Below, piece by piece: positions 24,407-31,430 of a stretch of 64,000 bases of DNA. This DNA comes from an uncultured Oscillospiraceae bacterium (GTDB lineage: Bacteria; Bacillota; Clostridia; Oscillospirales; Oscillospiraceae). The notes beneath the pieces are model-generated. The model did no database searches. It saw only the letters and a program-made list of their open reading frames with translations, and had not been told where the DNA came from. Every line of letters begins with the position of its first letter. The first letter of the stretch is position 1. Location: positions 186,001 to 250,000 of the forward strand of contig CAJUKH010000013.1 of NCBI GenBank assembly GCA_910587345.1. The letters are read 5' to 3'. Both the position numbers and the translations under genes were made by a program.

Positions 24407-24802
24407 ATGACTATTCGGGAAGATTTGGAAGCTATCTGTGCTGTCAATGCCTTTATGCAGTACAACCACATCCGTTTGGGGCAGGTGGAGCCTGACCGGG
24501 TGACCATGGAGCTTACGGTGGAAGAGGAACACCTGAACCCTTACGGATTTATCCACGGCGGCGCCCTTTTTACCATGGCCGACAATGCCTGCGGCATGGC
24601 GGCACGGACCGACGGCCGGCAATATGTGACCCAGTCCAGCGCCTTCACCTTCCTCCACAGCGGTGTTTTGGGCGACACCATCTGTATGGAGGGCAAGGTC
24701 CGGCGGCGTGGGAAAACCACCTGTTTTGTGGAGGCCAATGCCACCAACCAAGCCGGAGAACTGCTGGCCAGCGGTTCGTTCACTTTTTACTGTATCGGAT
24801 GA
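24407..24802 (+). CDS. PaaI-type hotdog-fold thioesterase
   Basis: A 131-residue single hotdog domain predicted to hydrolyse acyl-CoA thioesters. NPYGFIHGGALFTMADN at 44-60 is the PaaI signature; its HGG and the following Asp belong to the active site in the family, and YVTQSSAFTFLHSG is the second conserved strand. Family members act as tetramers or dimers in the cytoplasm. ATG 24407 follows CGGGAG with a good spacing; an in-frame TTG at 24389 is less likely. It is a single-gene unit with its own promoter. The acyl substrate is not predictable. Confidence 0.88.
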   Translation: MTIREDLEAICAVNAFMQYNHIRLGQVEPDRVTMELTVEEEHLNPYGFIHGGALFTMADNACGMAARTDGRQYVTQSSAFTFLHSGVLGDTICMEGKVRRRGKTTCFVEANATNQAGELLASGSFTFYCIG

Positions 24803-24862
24803 CCCCTCTCTGCCTGCCCGGCAGGGAGAAGGGTCCGGGCCGGCACCTGAGATAAAGACGCT

Positions 24863-25603
24863 TCACGTTCTGTCTTTTCCTTCAAAGTCGATTTGTCCCA
24901 GCAGTTCTCCGATTTTTCCCGACAAAATCAAATCGGCGGCACCGTCGTAGGGAGTCGGGGTCTTGTTGATCAGCACCAGCCGGTCTCCGCCATAATAGCG
25001 CAGCAGCCCCGCCGCCGGATAAACCACCAGAGAGGTACCGCCCACCATCAGAAGGTCGGCCTTGGAGATCATCTCCACCGCCCCCTCTACCACGGCCGGG
25101 TCCAGCGGCTCTTCATAAAGAACCACGTCGGGCTTTACCACCCCGCCGCAGACATCACACAGGGGGATACCGTCTGCCTCCTTCACATAGCGGGCGTCAA
25201 AAAATGTATGGCACTTTGTGCAGTAGTTTCGATGGACGCTGCCATGAAGCTCATACACGGTACGGCTCCCCGCCGCCTGATGGAGACCGTCAATGTTTTG
25301 GGTCACCACCGCGGCTAGGTGGCCTGCTTCCTCCAGACGGGCCAGCGTCCGGTGGGCCGCATTGGGTTTTGCGTCCAGCCAAAGCATTTTTTCTTTGTAG
25401 AACCGAAAAAACACCTCCGGTCGGGCCTCAAAATAGCTGTGGCTGATGATGGTCTCCGGCGGCTCATCATAACTTTGATTGTAAAGACCGTCCACGCTGC
25501 GGAAATCGGGGATACCGCTTTCGGTGGACACGCCCGCCCCACCGAAAAAGACGGCCCGGCGGCTTTCCGACAGCCATTTTTCCAGGGTTTCCAGTTCTGT
25601 CAT
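24863..25603 (-). CDS. NAD-dependent protein deacylase (Sir2 family)
   Basis: Predicted sirtuin of 246 residues that removes acetyl or related acyl groups from protein lysines using NAD. GAGVSTESGIPDFRS (22-36) binds NAD. TQNIDGLHQAAGS and the catalytic His in ELHGSVHRNYC follow. Two CxxC pairs (CTKC and CDVC) form the structural zinc site. ATG 25603 follows GGTGGAGG; a longer in-frame start at 25642 lies inside the neighbouring gene. It starts 10 bases after the LURP-one gene, so the two are co-transcribed. Confidence 0.93.
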   Translation of the reverse strand: MTELETLEKWLSESRRAVFFGGAGVSTESGIPDFRSVDGLYNQSYDEPPETIISHSYFEARPEVFFRFYKEKMLWLDAKPNAAHRTLARLEEAGHLAAVVTQNIDGLHQAAGSRTVYELHGSVHRNYCTKCHTFFDARYVKEADGIPLCDVCGGVVKPDVVLYEEPLDPAVVEGAVEMISKADLLMVGGTSLVVYPAAGLLRYYGGDRLVLINKTPTPYDGAADLILSGKIGELLGQIDFEGKDRT

Positions 25604-25613
25604 ATCCTCCACC

Positions 25614-26084
25614 TCAATTTCTGCTGCATTTTTCGGCGTCAATGGCCAGCACGGTCATCAAAGCTGCCAGCGCATCCGCAGGGTCCGTCACATCAATGAC
25701 ATAGGTATCCGTCCATTGAAAAAGCTCCTTACTGATGGAGGCAATGCCCCCCCGGCCGGCACTTTCGATGGTGTATTCCCACTCGCCGAAGCTGCCCGCT
25801 ATGACCCAGTCGCTGGTGTCAATGGTAAAACGGGGAAAGAGAAGGCTGAACTCCTTGACAAGACATCCCCAATATTCTCCATAGGCATAAAGTTCAAATT
25901 TGGGCAGGAAGGTCAGGACCTTTTGCTGCACGGTACCGATATGTACCCCCTGACTGTCCAGGATATGCAGGCAATGGCCCCAACTCGGCTGCCCTTCTAC
26001 GGTAAAGAGGACCTTCCCCTCTTCATCATAGATATCATAACTGTCAAACCAGGAGAAAAAGCGCTGTTTAAACAACATTCTCAC
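25614..26084 (-). CDS. LURP-one-related (YxjI/scramblase-fold) protein
   Basis: A 156-residue protein with the tubby-like/LURP-one pattern: repeated beta strands flanked by DEEGKVLFTVEGQ, LHILDSQGVHIGTVQQK and YTIESAGRGGIASISKE. The fold is related to phospholipid scramblases, but bacterial members have no assigned function. GTG 26084 sits 7 bases after AGGAGG; ATG 26078 is the alternative and would remove two residues. The next gene is the sirtuin 10 bases away, which suggests shared expression but does not reveal a joint role. Confidence 0.75.
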   Translation of the reverse strand: MRMLFKQRFFSWFDSYDIYDEEGKVLFTVEGQPSWGHCLHILDSQGVHIGTVQQKVLTFLPKFELYAYGEYWGCLVKEFSLLFPRFTIDTSDWVIAGSFGEWEYTIESAGRGGIASISKELFQWTDTYVIDVTDPADALAALMTVLAIDAEKCSRN

Positions 26085-26105
26085 ATCTGCTCCTCCTTTC
26101 CCGGA

Positions 26106-26141
26106 AAAAACCGGTGCCTTCCGAAGAAGGCACCGGTTTTT
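26106..26141. terminator. Bidirectional-looking terminator after the CD1247-type gene
   Basis: A 16-bp perfect stem (26106-26121 with 26126-26141), loop CGAA, with A and T tracts on both flanks. It directly follows the minus-strand gene ending at 26151. Confidence 0.93.
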
Positions 26142-26150
26142 CAGACATCT

Positions 26151-26588
26151 TTACTCCTGCTCTTCCCCGCCGTCCTCTTCCTCATCACAGAGGTCGATGG
26201 CAAAGGTATCTCCGCAGCTGGGGCACTCTACGGTGCCCGCTTCCAGGATGGACTCGTCAATGTCGATCTCGGCGCCGCAGGTGGGGCACTCCACCTCAAA
26301 GAAGTCATCGTCATCGTGGCAATGGCAGTGACCCCGATGGCAGCAGCCCTCTTCCTCGTCGTCATCGTCAAAGACGATCTCTTCCACGTCGGCCAGGTCA
26401 TCGGAGATGGCATCCAACTCTTCGCCCATGGCGGCAGTGCTGTCCTCCAGATCCTCCAGCGTCAGGCCGACCTCCTCCAAAATGCCGATCATGACAGAGA
26501 TGAGCTTGCCCTCTTTGGACTTTTCGGTATCCAGGTTCAGGCCCTCGGCCAGACCCTTCAGATAAGCAACCTTTTCAGAAATGGTCAT
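26151..26588 (-). CDS. CD1247 N-terminal domain-like protein with metal-rich linker and zinc ribbon
   Basis: A 145-residue acidic protein. The N-terminal 70 residues (EKVAYLKGLAEGLNLD and a following helical stretch) match proteins annotated with a CD1247 N-terminal domain, of unknown function. A linker of Asp/Glu, then CCHRGHCHCHDDDD, could bind metal. The C-terminal part holds two CxxC pairs (CPTC and CPSC), a typical zinc ribbon. It lies 46 bases downstream of efp on the same strand and is probably in its operon. Nothing shown here proves DNA binding or catalysis. Confidence 0.75.
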   Translation of the reverse strand: MTISEKVAYLKGLAEGLNLDTEKSKEGKLISVMIGILEEVGLTLEDLEDSTAAMGEELDAISDDLADVEEIVFDDDDEEEGCCHRGHCHCHDDDDFFEVECPTCGAEIDIDESILEAGTVECPSCGDTFAIDLCDEEEDGGEEQE

Positions 26589-26634
26589 AATTGCTCTCCT
26601 TCATTCATTTTGAATTAGGGTATCAACGGTTCTT

Positions 26635-27204
26635 TTAGCCCTTGCTGCGCTCCAGATACTCGCCGGTACGGGTATCGATCTTGATCTTGTCGCCGGGGTT
26701 AATGAACAGAGGCACCTTGATCTCGGCGCCGGTCTCCACAGTGGCGGGCTTGGTCACGTTGGTGGCCGTGTCGCCCTTGAAGCCGGGGTCTGTCTCTGTG
26801 ATCTCCAGCTCTACGAAGTTGGGAGCCTCAACGCCCACCACCTTCTCCTTGTAGATCATCAGCTTGCAGACAGTCTCTTCCTTGACGAACTTAAAGCCGT
26901 CAGGCAGGTCGCCGGCGGACACGGGGACCATGTCAAAAGTCTCCTGATCCATGAAGTAGTACAGATCGCCGTCGTTATAGCTGTACTGGGCGTCCTTACG
27001 CTCGATATAAGCGGTCTCAAACTTTGCGGTGGGGTTGAACGAGGTCTCGGTCACGCCGCCGCCCAGAACGTCCTTCATCTTGGTCCGCACAAAAGCGGCG
27101 CCCTTGCCGGGTTTCACATGCTGGAACTCGACGACCTGCATGACCTTGCCGTCCATCTCAAAGGTCACGCCGTTACGGAACTCACCTGCAGTAATTGTAG
27201 GCAT
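26635..27204 (-). CDS. efp: Elongation factor P
   Basis: Translation factor that rescues ribosomes stalled on polyproline stretches; 189 residues in three KOW/OB-like beta domains. The conserved loop VKPGKGAAFVR places Lys34 at the position that is modified in many bacteria. No modification genes (epmA/epmB or ymfI-like) are in the window. GDKIKIDTRTGEYLER is the family C terminus. ATG 27204 gives the canonical N terminus (PTITAGEFRNG); the in-frame ATG at 27213 would touch the GGAGG ribosome binding site. Confidence 0.97.
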   Translation of the reverse strand: MPTITAGEFRNGVTFEMDGKVMQVVEFQHVKPGKGAAFVRTKMKDVLGGGVTETSFNPTAKFETAYIERKDAQYSYNDGDLYYFMDQETFDMVPVSAGDLPDGFKFVKEETVCKLMIYKEKVVGVEAPNFVELEITETDPGFKGDTATNVTKPATVETGAEIKVPLFINPGDKIKIDTRTGEYLERSKG

Positions 27205-27259
27205 TGGTATCATCCTCCAAAAATTTTGATTCCGGATCATAAAATGATTAAGCGATGAT

Positions 27260-27288
27260 ATTTTACCCTATATCAACCATTTTTGCAA
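27260..27288 (-). promoter_or_regulatory. Promoter of efp
   Basis: On the minus strand TTGCAA (27288-27283), 17 bases, TAAAAT (27265-27260). Confidence 0.65.
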
Positions 27289-27352
27289 GAGCTTTCCGCT
27301 ATTTTAGCCTAAGTAACGAAAAATTTTCCCCTTTTTCTCCCAAGAGTTTCTA

Positions 27353-27381
27353 TTGACAGGAAGGAAAAAATATGCTAACAT
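27353..27381 (+). promoter_or_regulatory. Promoter of the tRNA-Ser-Ser(-Gly) cluster
   Basis: TTGACA (27353-27358), 17 bases, TAACAT (27376-27381), 33 bases before the first tRNA. Confidence 0.75.
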
Positions 27382-27414
27382 ATCTCTTGCGTCTGACGAC
27401 GCCACATTGGACGT

Positions 27415-27501
27415 GGAGAGATGTCCGAGTGGTTTAAGGAGCCAGTCTTGAAAACTGGTGACTCGAAAGAGCCGTGGGTTCGAATCCCACTCTCTCCGCC
27501 A
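27415..27501 (+). tRNA. tRNA-Ser(UGA)
   Basis: Acceptor GGAGAGA/TCTCTCC, discriminator G and encoded CCA. The anticodon stem CCAGT/ACTGG encloses CTTGAAA, so the anticodon is TGA. A long variable arm is present. Confidence 0.96.
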
Positions 27502-27535
27502 CTTTTTCTCATCGTCAAGTTAGATTTTCAGTCAT

Positions 27536-27626
27536 GCAGAAGTACCCAAGTGGCTGAAGGGGCTCCCCTGCTAAGGGAGTAGGCGGGTAAAACCGTGCGA
27601 GGGTTCAAATCCCTCCTTCTGCGCCA
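27536..27626 (+). tRNA. tRNA-Ser(GCU)
   Basis: Acceptor GCAGAAG/CTTCTGC, discriminator G and encoded CCA. The anticodon stem CTCCC/GGGAG encloses CTGCTAA, so the anticodon is GCT. A long class II variable arm is present. It is 34 bases after tRNA-Ser(UGA). Confidence 0.96.
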
Positions 27627-27630
27627 AAGG

Positions 27631-27655
27631 AAGACACAGGTTTGTGTCTTTCTTT
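27631..27655 (+). terminator. Weak terminator-like hairpin between tRNA-Ser and tRNA-Gly
   Basis: An 8-bp stem AAGACACA/TGTGTCTT (27631-27638 with 27643-27650), then TCTTT. It may only reduce read-through, since no separate tRNA-Gly promoter is seen. Confidence 0.6.
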
Positions 27656-27657
27656 AT

Positions 27658-27731
27658 GCAGGTGTAGTTCAATGGTAGAATGTCAGCTTCCCAAGCTGAA
27701 CACGGGGGTTCGATTCCCCTCACCTGCTCCA
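27658..27731 (+). tRNA. tRNA-Gly(CCC)
   Basis: Acceptor GCAGGTG/CACCTGC, discriminator T and encoded CCA. The anticodon stem TCAGC/GCTGA encloses TTCCCAA, so the anticodon is CCC. Confidence 0.96.
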
Positions 27732-27771
27732 AAAAACCGGATGTTCTCGAAAAGAGAACATCCGGTTTTTT
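27731..27771 (+). terminator. Terminator of the tRNA cluster
   Basis: An 18-bp stem beginning AAAAAACCGGATGTTCTC with its exact complement ending in six T bases. Confidence 0.93.
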
Positions 27772-27778
27772 ATGTGTA

Positions 27779-27812
27779 AAAAATTCCCGGGCCTTCAGGC
27801 CCGGGAATTTTT
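27779..27812 (-). terminator. Terminator of the Cys-rich protein gene
   Basis: AAATTCCCGGGCC/GGCCCGGGAATTT around the loop TTCA, with A/T tracts on both sides. It lies just after the minus-strand stop at 27819. Confidence 0.9.
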
Positions 27813-27818
27813 CAGCAA

Positions 27819-28655
27819 TCAGCCGCAGCAGCCGCAGCCTTCGCCGTTGGGGCCGACACGGTCAGGGGGAAAGAACTCGTTCACCGGGAATTTCACATGA
27901 CGGAACAGCTCGCAGGGGTCCTCCTCGCAGCTGCCGCCGTCGCAGGCGCACTCTTTCTGGGGCATGCAGTAATCGTAGACAGGGATCAGAAGCTGAGTAT
28001 CCCGCTCCAGCCGGATGAGGGAGAACTGACCCAGGGAAACGTAGAGCCGCTTGCCCGTGGCGCCAAAGTCCAGATCGCTGCCGAAGCAGCCGCAGATGCA
28101 GGGGGGCACATCGCTGAGCTCACAGCCACAACTGCAGCCGCATCCACAATCACAGGGTTCCACCAGTTTCAGGTTGAGGACCAGCGGGTCCACCGCCTCC
28201 ACAATGGCGGAGGGCTGATTGACCTGAGGCAGATTCTGGAAATCCATGCAGTCCAGACTCATCTCGGAGGAGAAGGTCTTGGAGCTGCCCTCACTGCCGA
28301 ACAGGATGACCCGCTTGTCAAAGACGGCCAGACCGGTGACCTCCACGGGCCGGGCAGCGCCTACAAAAGCATCGGCGGTGATGGCGTAAAAGTAGCGGAC
28401 ATCCACGGTATAAAAGCCACGGTTGAAACCCACAGGCTCCACATTGGTGGATACGAACAACAGCTCCGCACGGCCGCCCTTGATACAGGTGGCCCGGTCA
28501 ATGGCGCACTGAGAACTCTGCGTGAGATAGACACGCAGATCCTCAACGCAGTCCTTATCCCGACACGCATCCATAATTTTCTTAGTGTGTACACATACGG
28601 CCTCCCGAACGCCGGCAGCGTCCGAAACAGGGCCGGGCATGACCTTTTCAGGCAT
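27819..28655 (-). CDS. Cysteine-rich hypothetical protein
   Basis: A 278-residue protein that I do not recognise. The N-terminal half (HTKKIMDACRDKDCVEDLRV, then CIKGGRAELLFVS and several beta-rich segments) looks like a compact domain. Residues around 168-195 form a dense cysteine cluster with alternating CxC units (CDCGCGCSCGCE), and the C terminus ends in ECACDGGSCEEDPCE and CGCCG. Such clusters suggest metal binding or cross-linking, as in some spore coat proteins; this is only an analogy. There is no signal peptide. The gene is preceded after 86 bases by another Cys-rich gene on the same strand. Confidence 0.75.
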   Translation of the reverse strand: MPEKVMPGPVSDAAGVREAVCVHTKKIMDACRDKDCVEDLRVYLTQSSQCAIDRATCIKGGRAELLFVSTNVEPVGFNRGFYTVDVRYFYAITADAFVGAARPVEVTGLAVFDKRVILFGSEGSSKTFSSEMSLDCMDFQNLPQVNQPSAIVEAVDPLVLNLKLVEPCDCGCGCSCGCELSDVPPCICGCFGSDLDFGATGKRLYVSLGQFSLIRLERDTQLLIPVYDYCMPQKECACDGGSCEEDPCELFRHVKFPVNEFFPPDRVGPNGEGCGCCG

Positions 28656-28741
28656 GATTGGTTACCTCCCGAATGAGATTGGGGGAAGGTCGGACCTTCC
28701 AATCCCAGTCTATGCCGAAAGGCAAAAAGGGTGATGGCTCC

Positions 28742-29161
28742 TTAAAGTATCTCTATCTGCTCCATCGCTACCTGCCCCAGCGGCGTCAGTGCCATGCTGC
28801 CCCGTTCCTGAATGGAAAGCGACGGCTCCAGTACGTTGTACTCGGCATAATCATATCCGTCCAGCGGAAGGGCGGTATCCAGGCTGATAAGCCCCATGTC
28901 AGACAGTTCCCGTAGGGTTTGGGCCGTAAAAGGAATTTCCGCCCCGCCGGCCCCTTCCGGAAGAAAAAGAGGAAAGGTCTCCCCTTCCGCACCGGCGGCT
29001 TGGCAAAGAGGTAAAAACGGGACCTGAGAAAATTCCAGCAGCAAACGAGCCTGCCGCCGATCCAGAGAGAGCGTTATTTCCTTCCCTCCCTGACAGCCGC
29101 AGCAACCCCCGCAGTCCTTTTCGCAGCCTTCCTTTTGCCGACAGTGGGCGCACTGGTCCAT
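28742..29161 (-). CDS. Small hypothetical protein with Cys-rich N terminus
   Basis: A 139-residue protein of unknown family. The first 30 residues contain eight cysteines in a compact CAHCRQKEGCEKDCGGCCGC arrangement, a possible metal-binding knob. The rest is non-cysteine and ends in MALTPLGQVAMEQIEIL, reminiscent of the last helices of winged-helix proteins, but a DNA-binding domain cannot be shown. ATG 29161 follows GGGAGG. It is probably co-transcribed with the Cys-rich gene downstream. Confidence 0.65.
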   Translation of the reverse strand: MDQCAHCRQKEGCEKDCGGCCGCQGGKEITLSLDRRQARLLLEFSQVPFLPLCQAAGAEGETFPLFLPEGAGGAEIPFTAQTLRELSDMGLISLDTALPLDGYDYAEYNVLEPSLSIQERGSMALTPLGQVAMEQIEIL

Positions 29162-29268
29162 ACCGCATACCTCCCTATATTTTTAGTTCCTTTTATTCAA
29201 TCATATTCTGCGCCAGAAAGCAAGGGATACTCAAAGCAGAATTTAGTGAAATTTTTTTGGAAAAGGGG

Positions 29269-29297
29269 TTGCCAAAGGAGAATAAATGTGCTAATAT
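29269..29297 (+). promoter_or_regulatory. Promoter of tRNA-Pro
   Basis: TTGCCA (29269-29274), 17 bases, TAATAT (29292-29297), 30 bases before the tRNA. Confidence 0.65.
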
Positions 29298-29326
29298 AAT
29301 TAAGCCCTTCTTGTGGGCAGGTTTTA

Positions 29327-29403
29327 CCGGGTGTGGCGAAGTTTGGTATCGCGCCTGAATGGGGTTCAGGAGGCCGCTGGTTCAAGTCCAGTCACTCGGA
29401 CCA
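29327..29403 (+). tRNA. tRNA-Pro(GGG)
   Basis: Acceptor CCGGGTG/CACTCGG with one G-T pair, discriminator A and encoded CCA. The anticodon stem CCTGA/TCAGG encloses ATGGGGT, so the anticodon is GGG. The 30 bases of its 3' end recur twice downstream. Confidence 0.95.
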
Positions 29404-29550
29404 AGAAAGCACTTGCTTTAAAAAAGCAGGTGCTTTTTTTCATAGGCAAAGCAGAACCAGCGGCCTCCTGCCACTTCAATCCACCGCTAGGCGGGAGGTA
29501 GCCGCGCAGCAGCGGTCTCCCCGCTGGTTCAAGTCCAGTCACTCGGACCA
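29404..29550 (+). repeat. Tandem repeat unit 1 behind tRNA-Pro (147 bp)
   Basis: The unit runs from the base after one CCA to the end of the next. It contains a 12-bp terminator hairpin with a T tract (29408-29440), then GAACCAGCGGCCTCCTG (29454-29470), an exact reverse complement of tRNA-Pro 29367-29383. A palindrome-rich spacer follows, and a 30-base direct copy of the tRNA 3' end (29521-29550, T arm to CCA) closes the unit. There is no D arm or anticodon arm, so it is not a tRNA gene. Confidence 0.9.
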
Positions 29551-29698
29551 AAAAAAGCACTTGCTTAAAAGAAAGCAGGTGCTTTTTTCATAGGCAAAGC
29601 AGAACCAGCGGCCTCCTGCCACTTCAATCCGCCGCTAGGCGGGAGGTAGCCGCGCAGCGGCGGTCTCCCCGCTGGTTCAAGTCCAGTCACTCGGACCA
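29551..29698 (+). repeat. Tandem repeat unit 2 behind tRNA-Pro (148 bp)
   Basis: A near-identical second copy: terminator hairpin 29556-29588, inverted tRNA segment 29602-29618, direct 30-base tRNA 3' copy 29669-29698. Only a few substitutions separate it from unit 1, so the duplication is recent or homogenised. Confidence 0.9.
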
Positions 29699-29750
29699 AA
29701 AAAAGCACTTGCTTTAAAAAAGCAGGTGCTTTTTTCATAGGCAAAGCAGA
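29699..29750 (+). repeat. Partial third repeat unit with terminator
   Basis: Homology to units 1 and 2 covers the terminator hairpin (29704-29735) and the following CATAGGCAAAGCAGA, and then stops abruptly before the inverted tRNA segment. Confidence 0.85.
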
Positions 29751-29819
29751 GTCAATATTCCTGCTGCCGGAGAGGTATCATCCTGCTTCCCTGTCGTTTT
29801 CATATTCGATATCTAAGGC

Positions 29820-29851
29820 AAAAGGCATTCGCTTTCCGGCGAATGCCTTTT
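29820..29851 (-). terminator. Terminator of cls
   Basis: A 13-bp stem AAAAGGCATTCGC/GCGAATGCCTTTT around a 6-base loop, just past the cls stop on the minus strand. Confidence 0.85.
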
Positions 29852-29856
29852 GGTTT

Positions 29857-31398
29857 TTACATCAGCGGGGCAAAGACCCGCAGTACCGAACGAAGCAGCA
29901 GACGGAAAAAGGAATGGTCCTGCGCTTCCTCCAAAGTGATCTCCTGACACTCCTCCAACGTATCCAGAAAATCCTTTTTTACCTCCAGCACCGTAGGGTC
30001 ACCGCAAAGCCATACGCCATCCTCAAAGTGAAGAAACATACTGCGGTAATCCAGGTTCACAGACCCCACCGTAGCATAGAGGTCATCCACCGCAAAACTT
30101 TTGGAGTGAAGAAATCCCGGCGTGTACTCAAAAATCCGCACGCCGGCCTCTAAAAGAGCGGGATAGTGGGCTCGTGTCAGCTCAAAAACCGTTTTTTTAT
30201 CGGGAATATGGGGTGTCATGATCCGTATGTCTACCCCGCTTTTGGCCGCCGAGCAAAGTGCGGTATTTACACTGTCGCTGACGATAAGGTAGGGGGTCAT
30301 TATATAGACATACCGCTTGGCCTTGGAGATAAGGTTCAGATAGACCGTTGCCCCCACCGGCTCACCATCCAGAGGTGAGTCGGTATAAGGCTGGACCCAG
30401 TGGCTTGCCCCCTGCTGGGCCTCTATTGGCAGAGAATGGGGACGATAGCTGTCAAAATCTTCGGTGGTCCCGCTGGTGTATTCCCACATGGTGAGAAACA
30501 TCACCGTCATGGACCAGGCCGCCTCCCCTTTCAAAAGGATGGCGCTGTCTTTCCAATGGCCAAAGCGGACCTTTTGGTTGATATACTCATCTGCCAGATT
30601 GATGCCCCCTGTAAAGGCGGTGTGGCCGTCCACAATACAGAACTTTCGATGGTCCCGGTTATTGAGCCGTACCGATAGCACCGGCACAAACCGGTTGAAG
30701 ACCCGGCATTTGATGCCCTTTGCCTCCATCTCTTTGTCAAAATTCTTTGGCAGGGTATAAAGACAGCCCACATCATCGTAAATCAGCCGCACATCTACTC
30801 CCTGAGCCACTTTCTCCTCCAAAATCTCCAAAATCGCATTCCAGAACTTTCCGGGGGTGATGATAAAGTACTCCAGAAAGATGTAGCGTTCCGCCTTCCG
30901 AAGTTCTTCCAAAATCGGCTCAAATGCGGCATCCCCCAAAGGAAAATACCGGGTATAAGTGTTGGTGTACAGCGGGCAGTGGGCATATTCCTCCAGATAG
31001 CGGGACTGGTTCACCGCATCCCATCCAAAATCCGCCACAGCACCGGATTTTTTGTCCCGGTCCAAAGCCTCTATCAAATGGCGGTCCATACTCTCCATCT
31101 TCTTCTGGTCCCGCTTGGAAAGTCCGCTGGCGCCGCAGAGAAGATAGACAAGCCCCCCAAACACCGGGGCCAGCATAATGGGAATGATCCAGGCAATTTT
31201 GTAGCCGGGATCACCCTTTTTGTTGATGATATAAAGCACCACAAAAAGCGAAACCGTGGCGCAAAACAGATAGATGGGAATAAAGTAATCTGAAAAACGT
31301 ACTATGGTCACCATCAGCAACCCGATCTGAAACAGCAGAAACAAGGCCACCAGGGCAGTGCGGTGAAACAGAATGGAACCGATTTTTTTCAGATTCAT
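29857..31398 (-). CDS. cls: Cardiolipin synthase (phospholipase D type)
   Basis: Membrane enzyme that condenses phosphatidylglycerol to cardiolipin; 513 residues. Two or three N-terminal hydrophobic segments (ALVALFLLFQIGLLMVTIV, IYLFCATVSLFVVLYII and IAWIIPIMLAPVFGGLVYLL) precede two HxK-x4-D catalytic motifs: HRKFCIVDGHTAFTGGIN and HSKSFAVDDLYATVGSVN. ATG 31398 follows AAAGGAG; a longer in-frame start at 31536 would begin inside dnaE and lacks support. It is the last gene of the long minus-strand series, 32 bases after dnaE. Confidence 0.94.
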   Translation of the reverse strand: MNLKKIGSILFHRTALVALFLLFQIGLLMVTIVRFSDYFIPIYLFCATVSLFVVLYIINKKGDPGYKIAWIIPIMLAPVFGGLVYLLCGASGLSKRDQKKMESMDRHLIEALDRDKKSGAVADFGWDAVNQSRYLEEYAHCPLYTNTYTRYFPLGDAAFEPILEELRKAERYIFLEYFIITPGKFWNAILEILEEKVAQGVDVRLIYDDVGCLYTLPKNFDKEMEAKGIKCRVFNRFVPVLSVRLNNRDHRKFCIVDGHTAFTGGINLADEYINQKVRFGHWKDSAILLKGEAAWSMTVMFLTMWEYTSGTTEDFDSYRPHSLPIEAQQGASHWVQPYTDSPLDGEPVGATVYLNLISKAKRYVYIMTPYLIVSDSVNTALCSAAKSGVDIRIMTPHIPDKKTVFELTRAHYPALLEAGVRIFEYTPGFLHSKSFAVDDLYATVGSVNLDYRSMFLHFEDGVWLCGDPTVLEVKKDFLDTLEECQEITLEEAQDHSFFRLLLRSVLRVFAPLM

Positions 31399-31430
31399 TG
31401 CGGGTCTCCTTTTGGAAGATATCTCTGTTG

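Noticed and set aside
29313..29593. Short open frames overlapping tRNA-Pro and its repeats, giving peptides of the VRVTGLEPA type
   Set aside because: These are familiar false proteins made by translating tRNA 3' ends; the DNA is explained by the tRNA and the repeats.
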